In this document: piece by piece, positions 6,001 through 13,499 of the stretch
Layout: the number at the start of each line of letters is the position of its first letter
Numbering within the stretch: the first letter of the stretch is position 1
Origin: Candidatus Nomurabacteria bacterium
Lineage (GTDB): Bacteria > Patescibacteriota > Minisyncoccia > Phycocordibacterales > UBA9973
Direction: 5' to 3'
DNA: 51,875 nt
Assembly (NCBI GenBank): GCA_943348755.1
Contig: CALQYS010000005.1
Coordinates: 1-51,875, forward strand
The notes under the pieces: generated by a model
What the model was told of the DNA's origin: nothing
Seen by the model: only the letters and a program-made list of their open reading frames with translations
Database searches by the model: none
Translations under genes and position numbers: made by a program

Positions 6001-8187
6001 ATGAAAAAAATAATTACGACTTCACTCCTGGCCATATTTATTTTTAGTTTTTATGGGCTCGTTTCTGTATTTGCGCAAACTACCGACGTAACAAGTGGTT
6101 TGGTAGGTAACTGGAAATTTGATGAAGGCACCGGGACATCAGCGAGCGATTCGTCTGGTAACAATAACACAGGAGCTCTCTTTAATAGTCCCACTTGGGT
6201 TACTGGAAAATTCGGTAAGGCATTGAGTTTTGATGGCGTAAATGACTATGTCGAAGTTGGAGACAAGTCAACTCTGGACGGATTCACCAATCTCTCTATA
6301 TCCCTATGGTTTCAAACGAACACTGATCAAATAGGGGTTTTGGTGAATAAGTATGAAAATCTAAATAATAACGGTTACTACCTAGCAGTTGGAGATCGTT
6401 TTTTCTCTTCAGATAAAGTAACTTTTATGATTGATGGTGCTTCGGAAGACATGTTTTTTGCAAACACTAGTGTAACTGACGGACAATGGCATCATCTAGT
6501 TGCTGTTTATCAAGGTGGTATTGGTCCTAAGATATACATTGATGGATTAGAGCAATTTGGAGCACGAACGGGTAAACTACAAAATTCCATAGGCACCGCT
6601 CCCGGTAGAAGTTTTAGAATTGGTCAGTATTCACCAGGTGGATACAATTTTTACTATAAAGGTTTAATGGACGAAGTTAGGGTTTATAATAGGGCTTTAA
6701 GTGTTAGTGAGGTTGAGGCGCTTTATGGTGGATCAGCCACCCCCTCAGCCACTCCAACTCCACAGCCAACTCCCACGGTACCTTCTCCGTTACCTGCTTG
6801 CTCAGAAAATGATTGGTCTTGTGGCAGTTGGAATGTATGCTCACAAAATAGCAACCGGACAAGAACTTGTAATAAAATCTCAAATTGTCAGGGCGGAGCT
6901 TCTTCACCAGCAACTTCGCAAACTTGCACTTATGAAGCACCCATCCCATCTTGCACTTCTTTTAACTATTCCAGTTGGTCAGAATGTTCACAAGATGGAA
7001 AACAAACAAGGAATGTAATATATAAATATCCATCTAACTGTGAGGGTGGCGAATCACCCAAAACAACTCAATCGTGTACATACATTCCCCCCGCTCCAGC
7101 TTGCGATGCAGATACATGGACTTGTAGCGATTGGAATACTTGTTCGGTCTCTGGAACACAGAGTAGAAGCTGTAAAAAAACTTTTGATTGTCCAAATGTA
7201 GAAACGGCTCCACCACCAACAAATCAATACTGCGAGGCACCAAATAAACCAAAACCACAAACGCCACCATCAGACAATTTTGATGACGTATCAATTCAGG
7301 ATTCTATAATAAAATCTACGGTTAGGCTCTTATGCCTTTTTGATGCCGAAAGAGCTATGCAAGGTTCTGGTACGGTTATTGATCCTAGTGGAGTAGTTCT
7401 AACTAATAAGCATGTTGTTTCTGGAACTTTAGGATGCTTTGTTGGATTCGTAGATGACTTTAATGATGAACCTTATTTTGGAGATCGACAGATAGCCGAT
7501 ATTGTTAAAGTTTCAACAAACGAGAACGATGATATCGCTGTACTAAAAATCAGGAACCCCCAGAACAGGCAACTTAATTATATAGACATAACAAAGGGTA
7601 GTAATCGTCCTCGATTGGGTACCAAAATATCAATTTATGGGTATCCAGCCGTAGGTAAGTCTACAATAACCTATACCAGCGGTGATTTTAGCGGTACTGA
7701 TGGTAACTATTTCAAAACATCAGCCGTAGTTGAGCAGGGAAATTCAGGCGGCGGAGCATATCTAAAAGATGGAACATTTATTGGTATTCCATCTGCAGTA
7801 ATAAGAGGCAAATTAAATGCTCTTGGTTATATATTATCAATCAGTAGAGTTAATGCTTGGTTAGGTAATCCTAATAGTTTTGCCTATGGTGGTGGAAGTA
7901 ATAATAATTATTCTAGGGTATCTGTTCTTGAAGATATTAACTTAAAGAAATTAGATTCTTTACAGCTAATTGTTCCAGGCACCAAAGATTATAAAGAAGT
8001 TAAAAACAAGGCTACTCAAAATCCTCCTGCAACTCCTCCAAACATAATTAAAAAAACAACACCAAGTCAAATACAAAAAGAGGTTCCTGGAGTCATAAAA
8101 AAAGTAGAGCAAAAAGAAAAAGTTGCTCCACAGGTTAATCCAACACCAGTAAAAAAGTTAAAGTGGTATCAAAAGATTTTTAATTAG
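6001..8187 (+). CDS. secreted LamG / thrombospondin-like / trypsin-like protein
   Basis: A 728-residue secreted protein. The signal peptide is MKKIITTSLLAIFIFSFYG... ending near SVFAQ. Residues about 35-245 form a LamG/concanavalin-like domain (GLVGNWKFDEGTG ... DGVNDYVEVGD ... MDEVRVYNRALS). Next come a Pro/Thr linker and three Cys-rich thrombospondin-1-like repeats (about 265-415, W-x-CGxWNxCS ... RTRTC). A chymotrypsin-fold protease follows with an apparent intact triad His471 (TNKHVV), Asp511 (NDDIAVLKI) and Ser582 (QGNSGGG). The tail is Lys/Pro-rich. Glycan or surface binding plus proteolysis outside the cell is inferred. It is divergent from the replication-like genes and lies behind the conserved RNA leader. 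Its counterpart in element 2 has a protease but no LamG. Confidence 0.92.
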   Translation: MKKIITTSLLAIFIFSFYGLVSVFAQTTDVTSGLVGNWKFDEGTGTSASDSSGNNNTGALFNSPTWVTGKFGKALSFDGVNDYVEVGDKSTLDGFTNLSISLWFQTNTDQIGVLVNKYENLNNNGYYLAVGDRFFSSDKVTFMIDGASEDMFFANTSVTDGQWHHLVAVYQGGIGPKIYIDGLEQFGARTGKLQNSIGTAPGRSFRIGQYSPGGYNFYYKGLMDEVRVYNRALSVSEVEALYGGSATPSATPTPQPTPTVPSPLPACSENDWSCGSWNVCSQNSNRTRTCNKISNCQGGASSPATSQTCTYEAPIPSCTSFNYSSWSECSQDGKQTRNVIYKYPSNCEGGESPKTTQSCTYIPPAPACDADTWTCSDWNTCSVSGTQSRSCKKTFDCPNVETAPPPTNQYCEAPNKPKPQTPPSDNFDDVSIQDSIIKSTVRLLCLFDAERAMQGSGTVIDPSGVVLTNKHVVSGTLGCFVGFVDDFNDEPYFGDRQIADIVKVSTNENDDIAVLKIRNPQNRQLNYIDITKGSNRPRLGTKISIYGYPAVGKSTITYTSGDFSGTDGNYFKTSAVVEQGNSGGGAYLKDGTFIGIPSAVIRGKLNALGYILSISRVNAWLGNPNSFAYGGGSNNNYSRVSVLEDINLKKLDSLQLIVPGTKDYKEVKNKATQNPPATPPNIIKKTTPSQIQKEVPGVIKKVEQKEKVAPQVNPTPVKKLKWYQKIFN

Positions 8188-8203
8188 TCTACTAAATAAT
8201 TTT

Positions 8204-8434
8204 ATGGGAAACAAAAAAATAACAAGGGGGCAGAAAGTCAAAGCAGGTGTTATAGGATGGATAGGAGGAGGTGTAGTTTGGTATGGATTTACTTCAATAG
8301 GATGGACTAATGCTGATAATACTATTGTTGGAGTATTTGTTGCTCTATTTTTAAGTATACTTGTTTGGGTTAAATTGTATCGTTATTATGTTGATAAATG
8401 GACAAAGGAATTGGATACTGCCCCACAAAAATAG
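8204..8434 (+). CDS. small two-helix membrane protein
   Basis: A 76-residue protein with a basic N-terminus (MGNKKITRGQKVKAG) and two hydrophobic segments (VIGWIGGGVVWYGFTSIGW and TIVGVFVALFLSILVWV) followed by a charged tail. It is 16 nt after the protease gene and probably cotranscribed with it. I recognise no family. It has no counterpart in element 2. Confidence 0.65.
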   Translation: MGNKKITRGQKVKAGVIGWIGGGVVWYGFTSIGWTNADNTIVGVFVALFLSILVWVKLYRYYVDKWTKELDTAPQK

Positions 8435-8473
8435 ATTTATTAGCACTATCTTTATCTAGTACATTAATAATTC

Positions 8474-8797
8474 ATGAAAAAAATAATTCTTAGCTTAATA
8501 ATTTTAGTCTTTACTATTCCGAGTATTTCTTTTGCTCATCGTTCGGGATGTCATCGCTGGCATTCTTGCCCGTCAGATTCAGGTAGTTATGTTTGCGGGG
8601 ATTTAGGGTATCCATGCAAGTATCCAACCTATCCGAAATCCGGTGGTATCCTTCTTCCAAATACCCAAACGCCACCATCAGTGGAGAATGATCAGAGTAT
8701 AAAACAGCAAAAGATATTGAGTTTAAAAAAGCAAATCTCAGAACTCACCCTAAAACTCCAACAATTACAAAACCAACTTATAGAACTTGAGAAATAG
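8474..8797 (+). CDS. secreted HRSGCHRWHSC-motif protein, coiled-coil type
   Basis: A 107-residue secreted protein. The signal peptide MKKIILSLIILVFTIPSISFA is followed at once by HRSGCHRWHSCPSDSGSYVCGD, a compact His/Cys-rich motif, then a Pro/Thr linker and a C-terminal coiled coil (IKQQKILSLKKQISELTLKLQQ...). The first 46 residues are nearly identical to the protein at 37328 in element 2, while the C-termini are unrelated, so the two are domain-swapped relatives. The four Cys and three His could bind metal or form disulfides outside the cell; this is inference. It is always next to the trypsin-like protease here. Confidence 0.85.
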   Translation: MKKIILSLIILVFTIPSISFAHRSGCHRWHSCPSDSGSYVCGDLGYPCKYPTYPKSGGILLPNTQTPPSVENDQSIKQQKILSLKKQISELTLKLQQLQNQLIELEK

Positions 8798-8810
8798 TGA
8801 GCGTTGTAAA

Positions 8811-8916
8811 TTATACAAGAGCTAATAGCTGACTTATCTGCTGTAAAGAAACTGAAGGATAAGGAAACATCTCTTCCCATTTAATCGTTCGTAAGTTATA
8901 CTTCCAAGCGAGCAGT
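8811..8916 (-). pseudogene. recombinase C-terminal fragment; right direct repeat of element 1
   Basis: The minus strand encodes LLAWKYNLRTIKWEEMFPYP and continues to a TAA at 8811-8813. It has no start and meets an upstream in-frame stop, so it is a relic or attachment-site arm. It matches the tail behind the element 1 recombinase (980-1072). The 39-bp core 8877-8915 defines the right boundary of element 1, giving an element of about 7.8 kb. Confidence 0.65.
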
Positions 8917-9075
8917 TTACTTCTTATACTTATTTAAATGTGCATCTATAACAATTTGAAGTGCTTCTCTTAACTTTGGTGTTTGAATTACATTATCGTC
9001 TAAGTATCTCTGTGCTTCCCTGAGGTAAAAACCTTCTAGAGTATTCCCATCTCCATCTTTACAGGGTTTTGGCAT
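8917..9075 (-). CDS. possible 52-residue protein
   Basis: An open frame of 52 codons: MPKPCKDGDGNTLEGFYLREA, then a helix-rich C-terminus ending KYKK. The stop touches the edge of the right direct repeat of element 1. Charge and helix content look protein-like, but there is no clear ribosome-binding site and I recognise no family. The remaining 9076-9328 holds no gene I can support, only two TATAAT-like boxes just before the membrane protein at 9329. Confidence 0.4.
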   Translation of the reverse strand: MPKPCKDGDGNTLEGFYLREAQRYLDDNVIQTPKLREALQIVIDAHLNKYKK

Positions 9076-9328
9076 ATATGTGTAATTAATCTAGAATCTT
9101 TTTCTTCTTGTGTTTCAGGTATTTGTGTATTTTTTGGTTCTCCGCCTATTGTCATATATACATTATATATCAAAACTTAGAAATATTTACTTCTCATCGC
9201 TGTTCGAACATCCTTCCAGGTTTGGAGCCAGGCAGCTTGCTTTGTTTTTCGTAGTATAATGAGCAGGAGGGAAGTATGTCACGGTTTTTTGCTATAATAT
9301 GGTGTGATTATTAGTAACCAATTATTTT

Positions 9329-9586
9329 ATGTTAAACGGAAAAAAACTAGGTTTGGCTTTGGGTTCGTTTGCTGCATTTATACATCTCGTATGGGTTATT
9401 TTAGTAGCTTTAAATTGGGCGCAGCCTTGGATAAATTTTGTTTACAAAATGCACTCAATCAATAATCCGTTTATGATTTTACCTTTTGACCTTACTCGCT
9501 CTGTACTCCTCATCTTCATAGCCTTTATCATGGGTAATATCATTGGTAATATTTTTGCTCTATTTTGGAATAGGTTTCATAAGTAG
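9329..9586 (+). CDS. small membrane protein
   Basis: An 85-residue protein with two or three hydrophobic segments (LGLALGSFAAFIHLVWVILVA and RSVLLIFIAFIMGNIIGNIFALF). TATAAT boxes lie about 35 and 70 nt upstream, so this gene has a normal untranslated leader. The motif ACCAATTATT before the ATG is also seen before both element proteases. No family recognised. Confidence 0.7.
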   Translation: MLNGKKLGLALGSFAAFIHLVWVILVALNWAQPWINFVYKMHSINNPFMILPFDLTRSVLLIFIAFIMGNIIGNIFALFWNRFHK

Positions 9587-9677
9587 AATTTTTAAGGTTT
9601 CACTATAAGTAGACAAATTATAGATTTTGTTATAATATCTAGGAAATTGTTCATTAAAAAGGTTTTGCAAAAAGGTG

Positions 9678-9723
9678 GTCATAGCCAAAAGGTCCCGAAC
9701 ATTCGGAGTCTTCTGGCTATGAC
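9678..9723 (+). promoter_or_regulatory. hairpin in the leader of the small GC-rich gene
   Basis: GTCATAGCCA (9678-9687) and TGGCTATGAC (9714-9723) form a perfect 10-bp stem, extendable by wobble pairs to about 14 bp. The loop contains a second small hairpin CCGA-acat-TCGG. A TATAAT box lies about 50 nt upstream at 9630. The stem sits 30 nt before the ATG at 9753. Confidence 0.5.
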
Positions 9724-9752
9724 TGCCGACGCGTAGTTGGTTGTCCTCTGGC

Positions 9753-9977
9753 ATGCAATACAAACTCAACCCATATCACACAATGAGAAGTGCTGAATCG
9801 TTACGAAATCTTGAAAGATGCCTTCGTGCAGCGGCACAGGCCAACATACTTAGTGCACAAGCTGCACAAAGTTCAGCAGGACACCCCACAACACCACGCC
9901 CGACTGACAACAGCGTGGATCAGAAACAGCAAACCAACCCCGACAACCCGAAGAAACAGCAAAAGGACGGCCACTAG
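9753..9977 (+). CDS. small GC-rich Gln/Pro-rich protein
   Basis: A 74-residue protein (MQYKLNPYHTMRSAESLRNLERCLRAAAQ...) with a helical Arg/Ala N-terminal half and a disordered Gln/Pro/Asp/Lys C-terminus. ATG 9753 is preferred over the in-frame TTG at 9741. Codon use is much more GC-rich than in its neighbours. It is flanked by a leader hairpin and a strong 3' hairpin, as for the other GC-rich genes of this region. Unknown function; coding potential is moderate. Confidence 0.45.
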   Translation: MQYKLNPYHTMRSAESLRNLERCLRAAAQANILSAQAAQSSAGHPTTPRPTDNSVDQKQQTNPDNPKKQQKDGH

Positions 9978-10000
9978 CGCCTTCCTCGCTTGCATCAGAG

Positions 10001-10046
10001 CCACTTGTGTGTGGATGGTGCAAACGCATCGTTCACACACAAGTGG
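10001..10046 (+). terminator. strong 3' hairpin after the small GC-rich gene
   Basis: CCACTTGTGTGTG pairs perfectly with CACACACAAGTGG, with an inner GATG/CATC stem. No U-run follows, so it is either a weak terminator or an RNA-stabilising structure. Confidence 0.45.
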
Positions 10047-10059
10047 GCCATAGGATTAT

Positions 10060-10470
10060 TCCATGCTCACTTTTTATTTTTTATGTGAGTTTTATTTTGT
10101 TAAACATTTTCAAAAATTCCCAATATATCAATTTAATTAAAGATTTTTTCTGCTATAGACTGAGAGTAAAAACTATTGTGTAAAAAGATTTGCACAGATT
10201 TTTGATGGTTATGAACTACTAGTACACAGGTTGTTCATACTTTTGACTCATGGATACTCTTGACTCCTTTTTTGTTTATGAAAGAATTTAACTAAGCTAC
10301 ACTTTCTTTTGGAGGGGACTCCGTTATCCATTCAATGTTTCGTGTATTTTGAGAGTTATGACCTCAAAATTAGAGACAAAAATAATTAAATATAAAGGTA
10401 GCTTCCCTCTATTATCAAGGAAGTTAGCTTGTAAAGCCGAGGCCCCACGTCATGCACGGGGGCTTTTGGT
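10060..10470 (+). other. intergenic stretch with possible small RNA
   Basis: No open frame here looks coding. Near the right end AGCTTCC pairs with GGAAG-tta-GCT, followed by a GC-rich hairpin (GCCCC-acgtcatgcac-GGGGC, about 10442-10463) and then TTTTGG ... TTTTTT, which resembles an intrinsic terminator on the plus strand. A short noncoding transcript ending near 10470 is possible. I found none of the conserved blocks of RNase P RNA, tmRNA or SRP RNA. Confidence 0.3.
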
Positions 10471-10580
10471 TGCTTCTTTTTTGTTCTAATAATATGATCT
10501 TGTGCAAAACTAAAATTTGTGTTAATACTGAAATAGTTTAGAACCTTGAAAATAGTCCTCTTTTTATTGTTTTCCTGATA

Positions 10581-10660
10581 TTCGGCAATAGCCTTTTGGA
10601 TAATTATGATCTCTAAAAGGCTATTGCCGAACGCATGGTGCGTTTTGCAGTGGAGTAAAA
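10581..10660 (+). promoter_or_regulatory. structured leader, copy X, of the lipoprotein gene
   Basis: TTCGGCAATAGCCTTTT (10581-10597) and AAAAGGCTATTGCCGAA (10615-10631) form a perfect 17-bp stem with a 17-nt loop that begins GGATA. A second small hairpin (ACGCA-tgg-TGCGT) and the block TGCAGTGGAGTA follow. The same stem length, loop start and following block occur before the isomerase gene (minus strand, 14739-14794). Confidence 0.65.
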
Positions 10661-10676
10661 AACCAAACAAATAAAC

Positions 10677-11504
10677 ATGAAAACCATACGTCTCATAGTG
10701 GCGACAGCTGTCTCTGTCGTCATCCTCCTTGGCTGCAGACATCCTCAGCCAGAAATCAGGGTAAACAACAAGCCCGCGAGAACGGTTCGGTCGTCGGAGC
10801 CCGAAAACGAAAGAAAGCTGATCACTTTCACCGTCAACAACAGGACGGGGCAGATCATCAGCACCAACCGTAACTACTTCGGGATCGTCGGGGAGGTCGC
10901 TAGCTTGAAGACCAACTTTACCCTGACGGCGACGATCAAGCCCTTTCTGAGCGTGCTGATCTTGCAGAAAGACAGTGCGAACAACCCAGAAAAGGAAGGG
11001 TTGGCCATTGATTATCAACTGGGGCTCAAGATGGGAGACCCAGTCTGGATCAAGATGGAACACGTGGTTTTATCTGTAACGAACTCCAGCCTGCTGCGCT
11101 GGGCTTGTGTCAGGTTTACCATCGAAGGCATGGATTCCGAGGGGTCAGTTCTTGAATCCCCAGTCCGCTTCTGGGGAGACATGGAGAAACCCATCATCTT
11201 CAGTGGCAAGGCTCACGTCCTGTTTGTCGGAAATAAGGGCGAAGTCTATGTCATGCAAGATGACAACAGCGCTGGGCTGCGGTGTTTCCCTGGAATTTTC
11301 CTCAACGTCGCAGAATTGTCCAGGTTGCGGGGAGGGGAGTTGGTTATCGGCCAGATCAATTGGGGTTTAGCCCACCCATCCCTCACTTCAAATGCGACCG
11401 GAGAGAAGGTCGCTATTGCACCGCAAACTGTTTTTACAGCGGAAGTGATACCCTTCGATGTCACAGCGAAAACTCAAGAGCAAATTGTCCGTGAAATTCG
11501 CTGA
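10677..11504 (+). CDS. GC-rich lipoprotein, unknown function
   Basis: A 275-residue protein with an N-terminal signal and lipobox (VSVVILLGC, Cys about residue 20), so a predicted lipoprotein. The body is beta-rich (KLITFTVNNRTGQIISTNRNYF ... GQINWGLAHPSL). The gene is about half GC with codon choices unlike the AT-rich genes around it, and it starts ATG after an A/C-rich stretch (aacaaataaac) without a Shine-Dalgarno motif. Structured leader X is upstream and terminator 11573-11615 downstream. Acquisition from another lineage is likely. No family recognised. Confidence 0.75.
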   Translation: MKTIRLIVATAVSVVILLGCRHPQPEIRVNNKPARTVRSSEPENERKLITFTVNNRTGQIISTNRNYFGIVGEVASLKTNFTLTATIKPFLSVLILQKDSANNPEKEGLAIDYQLGLKMGDPVWIKMEHVVLSVTNSSLLRWACVRFTIEGMDSEGSVLESPVRFWGDMEKPIIFSGKAHVLFVGNKGEVYVMQDDNSAGLRCFPGIFLNVAELSRLRGGELVIGQINWGLAHPSLTSNATGEKVAIAPQTVFTAEVIPFDVTAKTQEQIVREIR

Positions 11505-11572
11505 AAAACATTATCCACCAAACGCGCTCGGCGTCTCCGAGCAAGCTGGGAGCTACCAACTAACTTCCAAAG

Positions 11573-11615
11573 AGCCAGTCGCACCTCGAAATGGGGAATG
11601 ATGCACTGGCTTTTT
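11573..11615 (+). terminator. intrinsic terminator of the lipoprotein gene
   Basis: AGCCAGT-c-GC pairs with GC-ACTGGCT and is followed by TTTTTC. The CCAGT/ACTGG stem resembles that of the terminator of the sugar-isomerase gene (13417-13466). A further hairpin GCTCGG/CCGAGC lies near 11526. Confidence 0.7.
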
Positions 11616-11642
11616 CAATTTCCTTATTGTATATTGGATTTC

Positions 11643-12056
11643 ATGCGCATGAATCATCTAAAACCTCTTATATTTATAATATTTACATATGCAATCTTAT
11701 TATTTACAAATACGCCTGTCTTTGCCGACACTTTTCCCGTTGGCGGGGTCGAAGTATTTGCTAAAAGTATCGCAAATAGTCAAATCTCTGTAGCTCATAC
11801 GGACAGTGCTGGAAATTTTAGTGTTTTTGTCAAAGAAGAAAGTGGTGCCTATAATGTCTTCTTTGTTGATGAAAACTTCCCCCCAACAAAAATTACCGCC
11901 AAGAATAATATGATAGACGGCCGTATTGTGGTTTTAACTGGTGGCACTATTGCGAAAGATCCAGATCCAGTTCCTGTAAAAAAAGTTGCTCCAGTCAAAG
12001 TGGTCAAGAAAGTATCGAAACCTGTTGTTAAAAAAGTAAAGCCTAAGTCACCTTAA
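11643..12056 (+). CDS. secreted protein with carboxypeptidase-regulatory-like domain
   Basis: A 137-residue secreted protein. ATG 11643 (or 11649) is preferred over 11598 because the earlier start lies in the terminator of the previous gene, and a TATATT box is near 11630. The signal peptide ends near PVFAD. Residues about 30-95 resemble a carboxypeptidase-regulatory-like beta sandwich (VEVFAKSIANSQISVAHTD, then SAGNFSVFV). The tail is a Lys/Val/Pro repeat (VKKVAPVKVVKKVSKPVVKK) that could contact the wall. Native AT-rich codon use. Confidence 0.7.
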   Translation: MRMNHLKPLIFIIFTYAILLFTNTPVFADTFPVGGVEVFAKSIANSQISVAHTDSAGNFSVFVKEESGAYNVFFVDENFPPTKITAKNNMIDGRIVVLTGGTIAKDPDPVPVKKVAPVKVVKKVSKPVVKKVKPKSP

Positions 12057-12100
12057 TAAAAATGTTTGCAAAATAAAAATAATAAATATAAAATATCATT

Positions 12101-12589
12101 ATGAAAAATCAAATAAAAATACGTCCAGATGTTGCTTTACTTATTACCAGACTTATCGTCGGTGGAATTTTTGTTTATGCTGGATGGCTGAAAGTGTCTG
12201 ACATGGCGATGACCATATCGCAATTTAGCATGATGGGCATAACTATTACTCCGCTTGTGTATTTGGTTGCCTATGGGGAACTACTCGGTGGATTAATGTT
12301 GATACTTGGTCTATGGACCGAATTTGCGGCATTTTTTCTTACCATTGTGATGCTCGTCGCTTTTTATTTAACCAAAAACTTCGGTTTTCAGATGTTTGGC
12401 ATGCCACTTGCGATGCTCAGTGGACTTGTGACTATCCTCGGATACGGAGCGGGGGAATATAAAGTTAAACAGAATTGTGGAAGTCACTATGTCTGCCTTG
12501 GTGGTTGCAGGGGAGTGTCAAATACTCCAGGTGTTTGCCAAGCCTCAACCTGTGCGCACTATCACAAGGAACTTGTGAAATCTAATTAA
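12101..12589 (+). CDS. DoxX-family membrane protein with Cys-rich tail
   Basis: A 162-residue DoxX-like protein with four hydrophobic helices (ALLITRLIVGGIFVYAGWLK, PLVYLVAYGELLGGLMLI, FAAFFLTIVMLVAFYL, MPLAMLSGLVTILGYGAG). DoxX proteins are quinone or redox-linked membrane proteins. The unusual part is a C-terminal extension with five Cys and two His (NCGSHYVCLGGC ... GVCQASTCAHYH), which could bind a metal or form disulfides. It lies between two GC-rich foreign-looking genes but has native composition. Confidence 0.85.
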   Translation: MKNQIKIRPDVALLITRLIVGGIFVYAGWLKVSDMAMTISQFSMMGITITPLVYLVAYGELLGGLMLILGLWTEFAAFFLTIVMLVAFYLTKNFGFQMFGMPLAMLSGLVTILGYGAGEYKVKQNCGSHYVCLGGCRGVSNTPGVCQASTCAHYHKELVKSN

Positions 12590-12605
12590 GAAAATATTTT
12601 AGACA

Positions 12606-12647
12606 AAAAAACAGGCAGCGTCCCTTCGAAGGTAGCTGCCGTTTTTG
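12606..12647. terminator. bidirectional terminator between convergent genes
   Basis: GGCAGC/GCTGCC with an inner CCTTCGAAGG stem, flanked by A-runs on one side and T-runs on the other, so it can end transcripts of DoxX (plus) and of the small gene at 12665 (minus). Confidence 0.8.
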
Positions 12648-12664
12648 TCTGATGGTGGTGTGCC

Positions 12665-12862
12665 CTATCTCGGACAACCCCTTGTTCCGTCGCTCGCATA
12701 GAGATGCCCGCTGTAGGCCCTCCGCGAGACAAGAACTTCGAAGCTCACGTGGGGACCCTCTCCGGGTCCGATGAGTTGCCTCATCGCGTTGCGTCTTTGC
12801 TCACGATTTCGCCTGTTCACGGGAAGTGCATTTCCCTGAACCCATTCTGTTTTTTGTGCCAT
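12665..12862 (-). CDS. small Arg-rich GC-rich protein
   Basis: A 65-residue protein (MAQKTEWVQGNALPVNRRNREQ...) with an Arg/Asn-rich centre and GC-rich codons. It has a strong upstream promoter (TTGACA 12968-12973, TACAAT 12945-12950, 17-nt spacer), a leader of about 75 nt with an 8-bp hairpin and a terminator behind it, so expression is credible. No family recognised. Confidence 0.55.
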   Translation of the reverse strand: MAQKTEWVQGNALPVNRRNREQRRNAMRQLIGPGEGPHVSFEVLVSRRAYSGHLYASDGTRGCPR

Positions 12863-12903
12863 AACTTGTCAGTGGTTCCTGCGTTGATTTACTTGAAAGA
12901 TCC

Positions 12904-12973
12904 CAAGCACACTCCATGTTGCTGTGCTTGTTCTTCAATAGGGTATTGTACTGATTTTGGGCACTTTGTCAAG
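12904..12973 (-). promoter_or_regulatory. promoter and hairpin leader of the small Arg-rich gene
   Basis: On the minus strand TTGACA (12973-12968), a 17-nt spacer and TACAAT (12950-12945) form a near-consensus sigma-70 promoter. The transcript would contain CAAGCACA/TGTGCTTG (12930-12904). A second TATAAT lies just upstream. Unlike the native genes it gives a long leader. Confidence 0.6.
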
Positions 12974-13038
12974 TGCTATATTATACCAACTAAATATTAC
13001 CTTTTTGGCAAATAGCCTCCTATTTTTATATATAAAAT

Positions 13039-13383
13039 TTAAGAAAAAAGATCCCCATTTTTTGAGACATATTTTCGCATGACTAAATAAGCTTCATATA
13101 AGTCTTTATCAAAGTCCTTCAAAGCTTCTGATGTGTATTCTGTAAGACCTTTCATTTTAGCGCACAACGATGCAGCCATCTCTGGATTCTCGCTAGCAAA
13201 CTTTTGATAGTGTGGTGTTTTTCTGCGAGATTCTCCCCATGGACTATCATCAAAATACGCAAAGAAATTGTCATAACGAACACCAATATCAGGGCGCTTA
13301 GGGTCACGATAACTGAATTCTTCGAAACTTAGAATTGGTTCTCCCTCTGGGGTCGGTGATGTTGGTCGTGGTTCTGTATCCAT
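13039..13383 (-). CDS. uncharacterised soluble protein
   Basis: A 114-residue acidic protein without signal or membrane segment. It starts MDTEPRPTSPTPEGEP (disordered) and continues as a helical, aromatic-rich domain (FFAYFDDSPWGESRRKTPHYQKF ... LYEAYLVMRKYV). TATAAT-like boxes overlap each other just upstream of the ATG. AT-rich native composition. No family recognised. Confidence 0.65.
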   Translation of the reverse strand: MDTEPRPTSPTPEGEPILSFEEFSYRDPKRPDIGVRYDNFFAYFDDSPWGESRRKTPHYQKFASENPEMAASLCAKMKGLTEYTSEALKDFDKDLYEAYLVMRKYVSKNGDLFS

Positions 13384-13416
13384 ATTATATGCTTATTATA
13401 TTATAATTAAAAAGAA

Positions 13417-13466
13417 AAGACCAGTGGCGTCCATGCAGAATATGCAGGGCGGCGCACTGGCCTTTC
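13417..13466 (-). terminator. terminator of the sugar-isomerase gene
   Basis: On the minus strand CCAGTG (13460-13455) pairs with CACTGG (13426-13421) and is followed by TCTTTTC. It stands 34 nt after the isomerase stop. The stem is like that of the lipoprotein gene terminator. Confidence 0.6.
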
Positions 13467-13499
13467 GTGATTTCTAAATTTCCCCGAAGGGAGGCTCTC

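Noticed and set aside
6701-7294. Short alternative-frame ORFs within the LamG protease gene
   Set aside because: They overlap the Cys-rich repeats and show no independent start signals.
9211-9240. TGTTCGAACA as a LexA/SOS box or tRNA T-loop
   Set aside because: Only one short palindrome, no matching tRNA arms and no SOS gene next to it.
10386-11063. 225-codon minus-strand frame
   Set aside because: It overlaps the lipoprotein gene, which has a signal and lipobox, structured leader and terminator in the plus direction; the minus frame has no recognisable feature.
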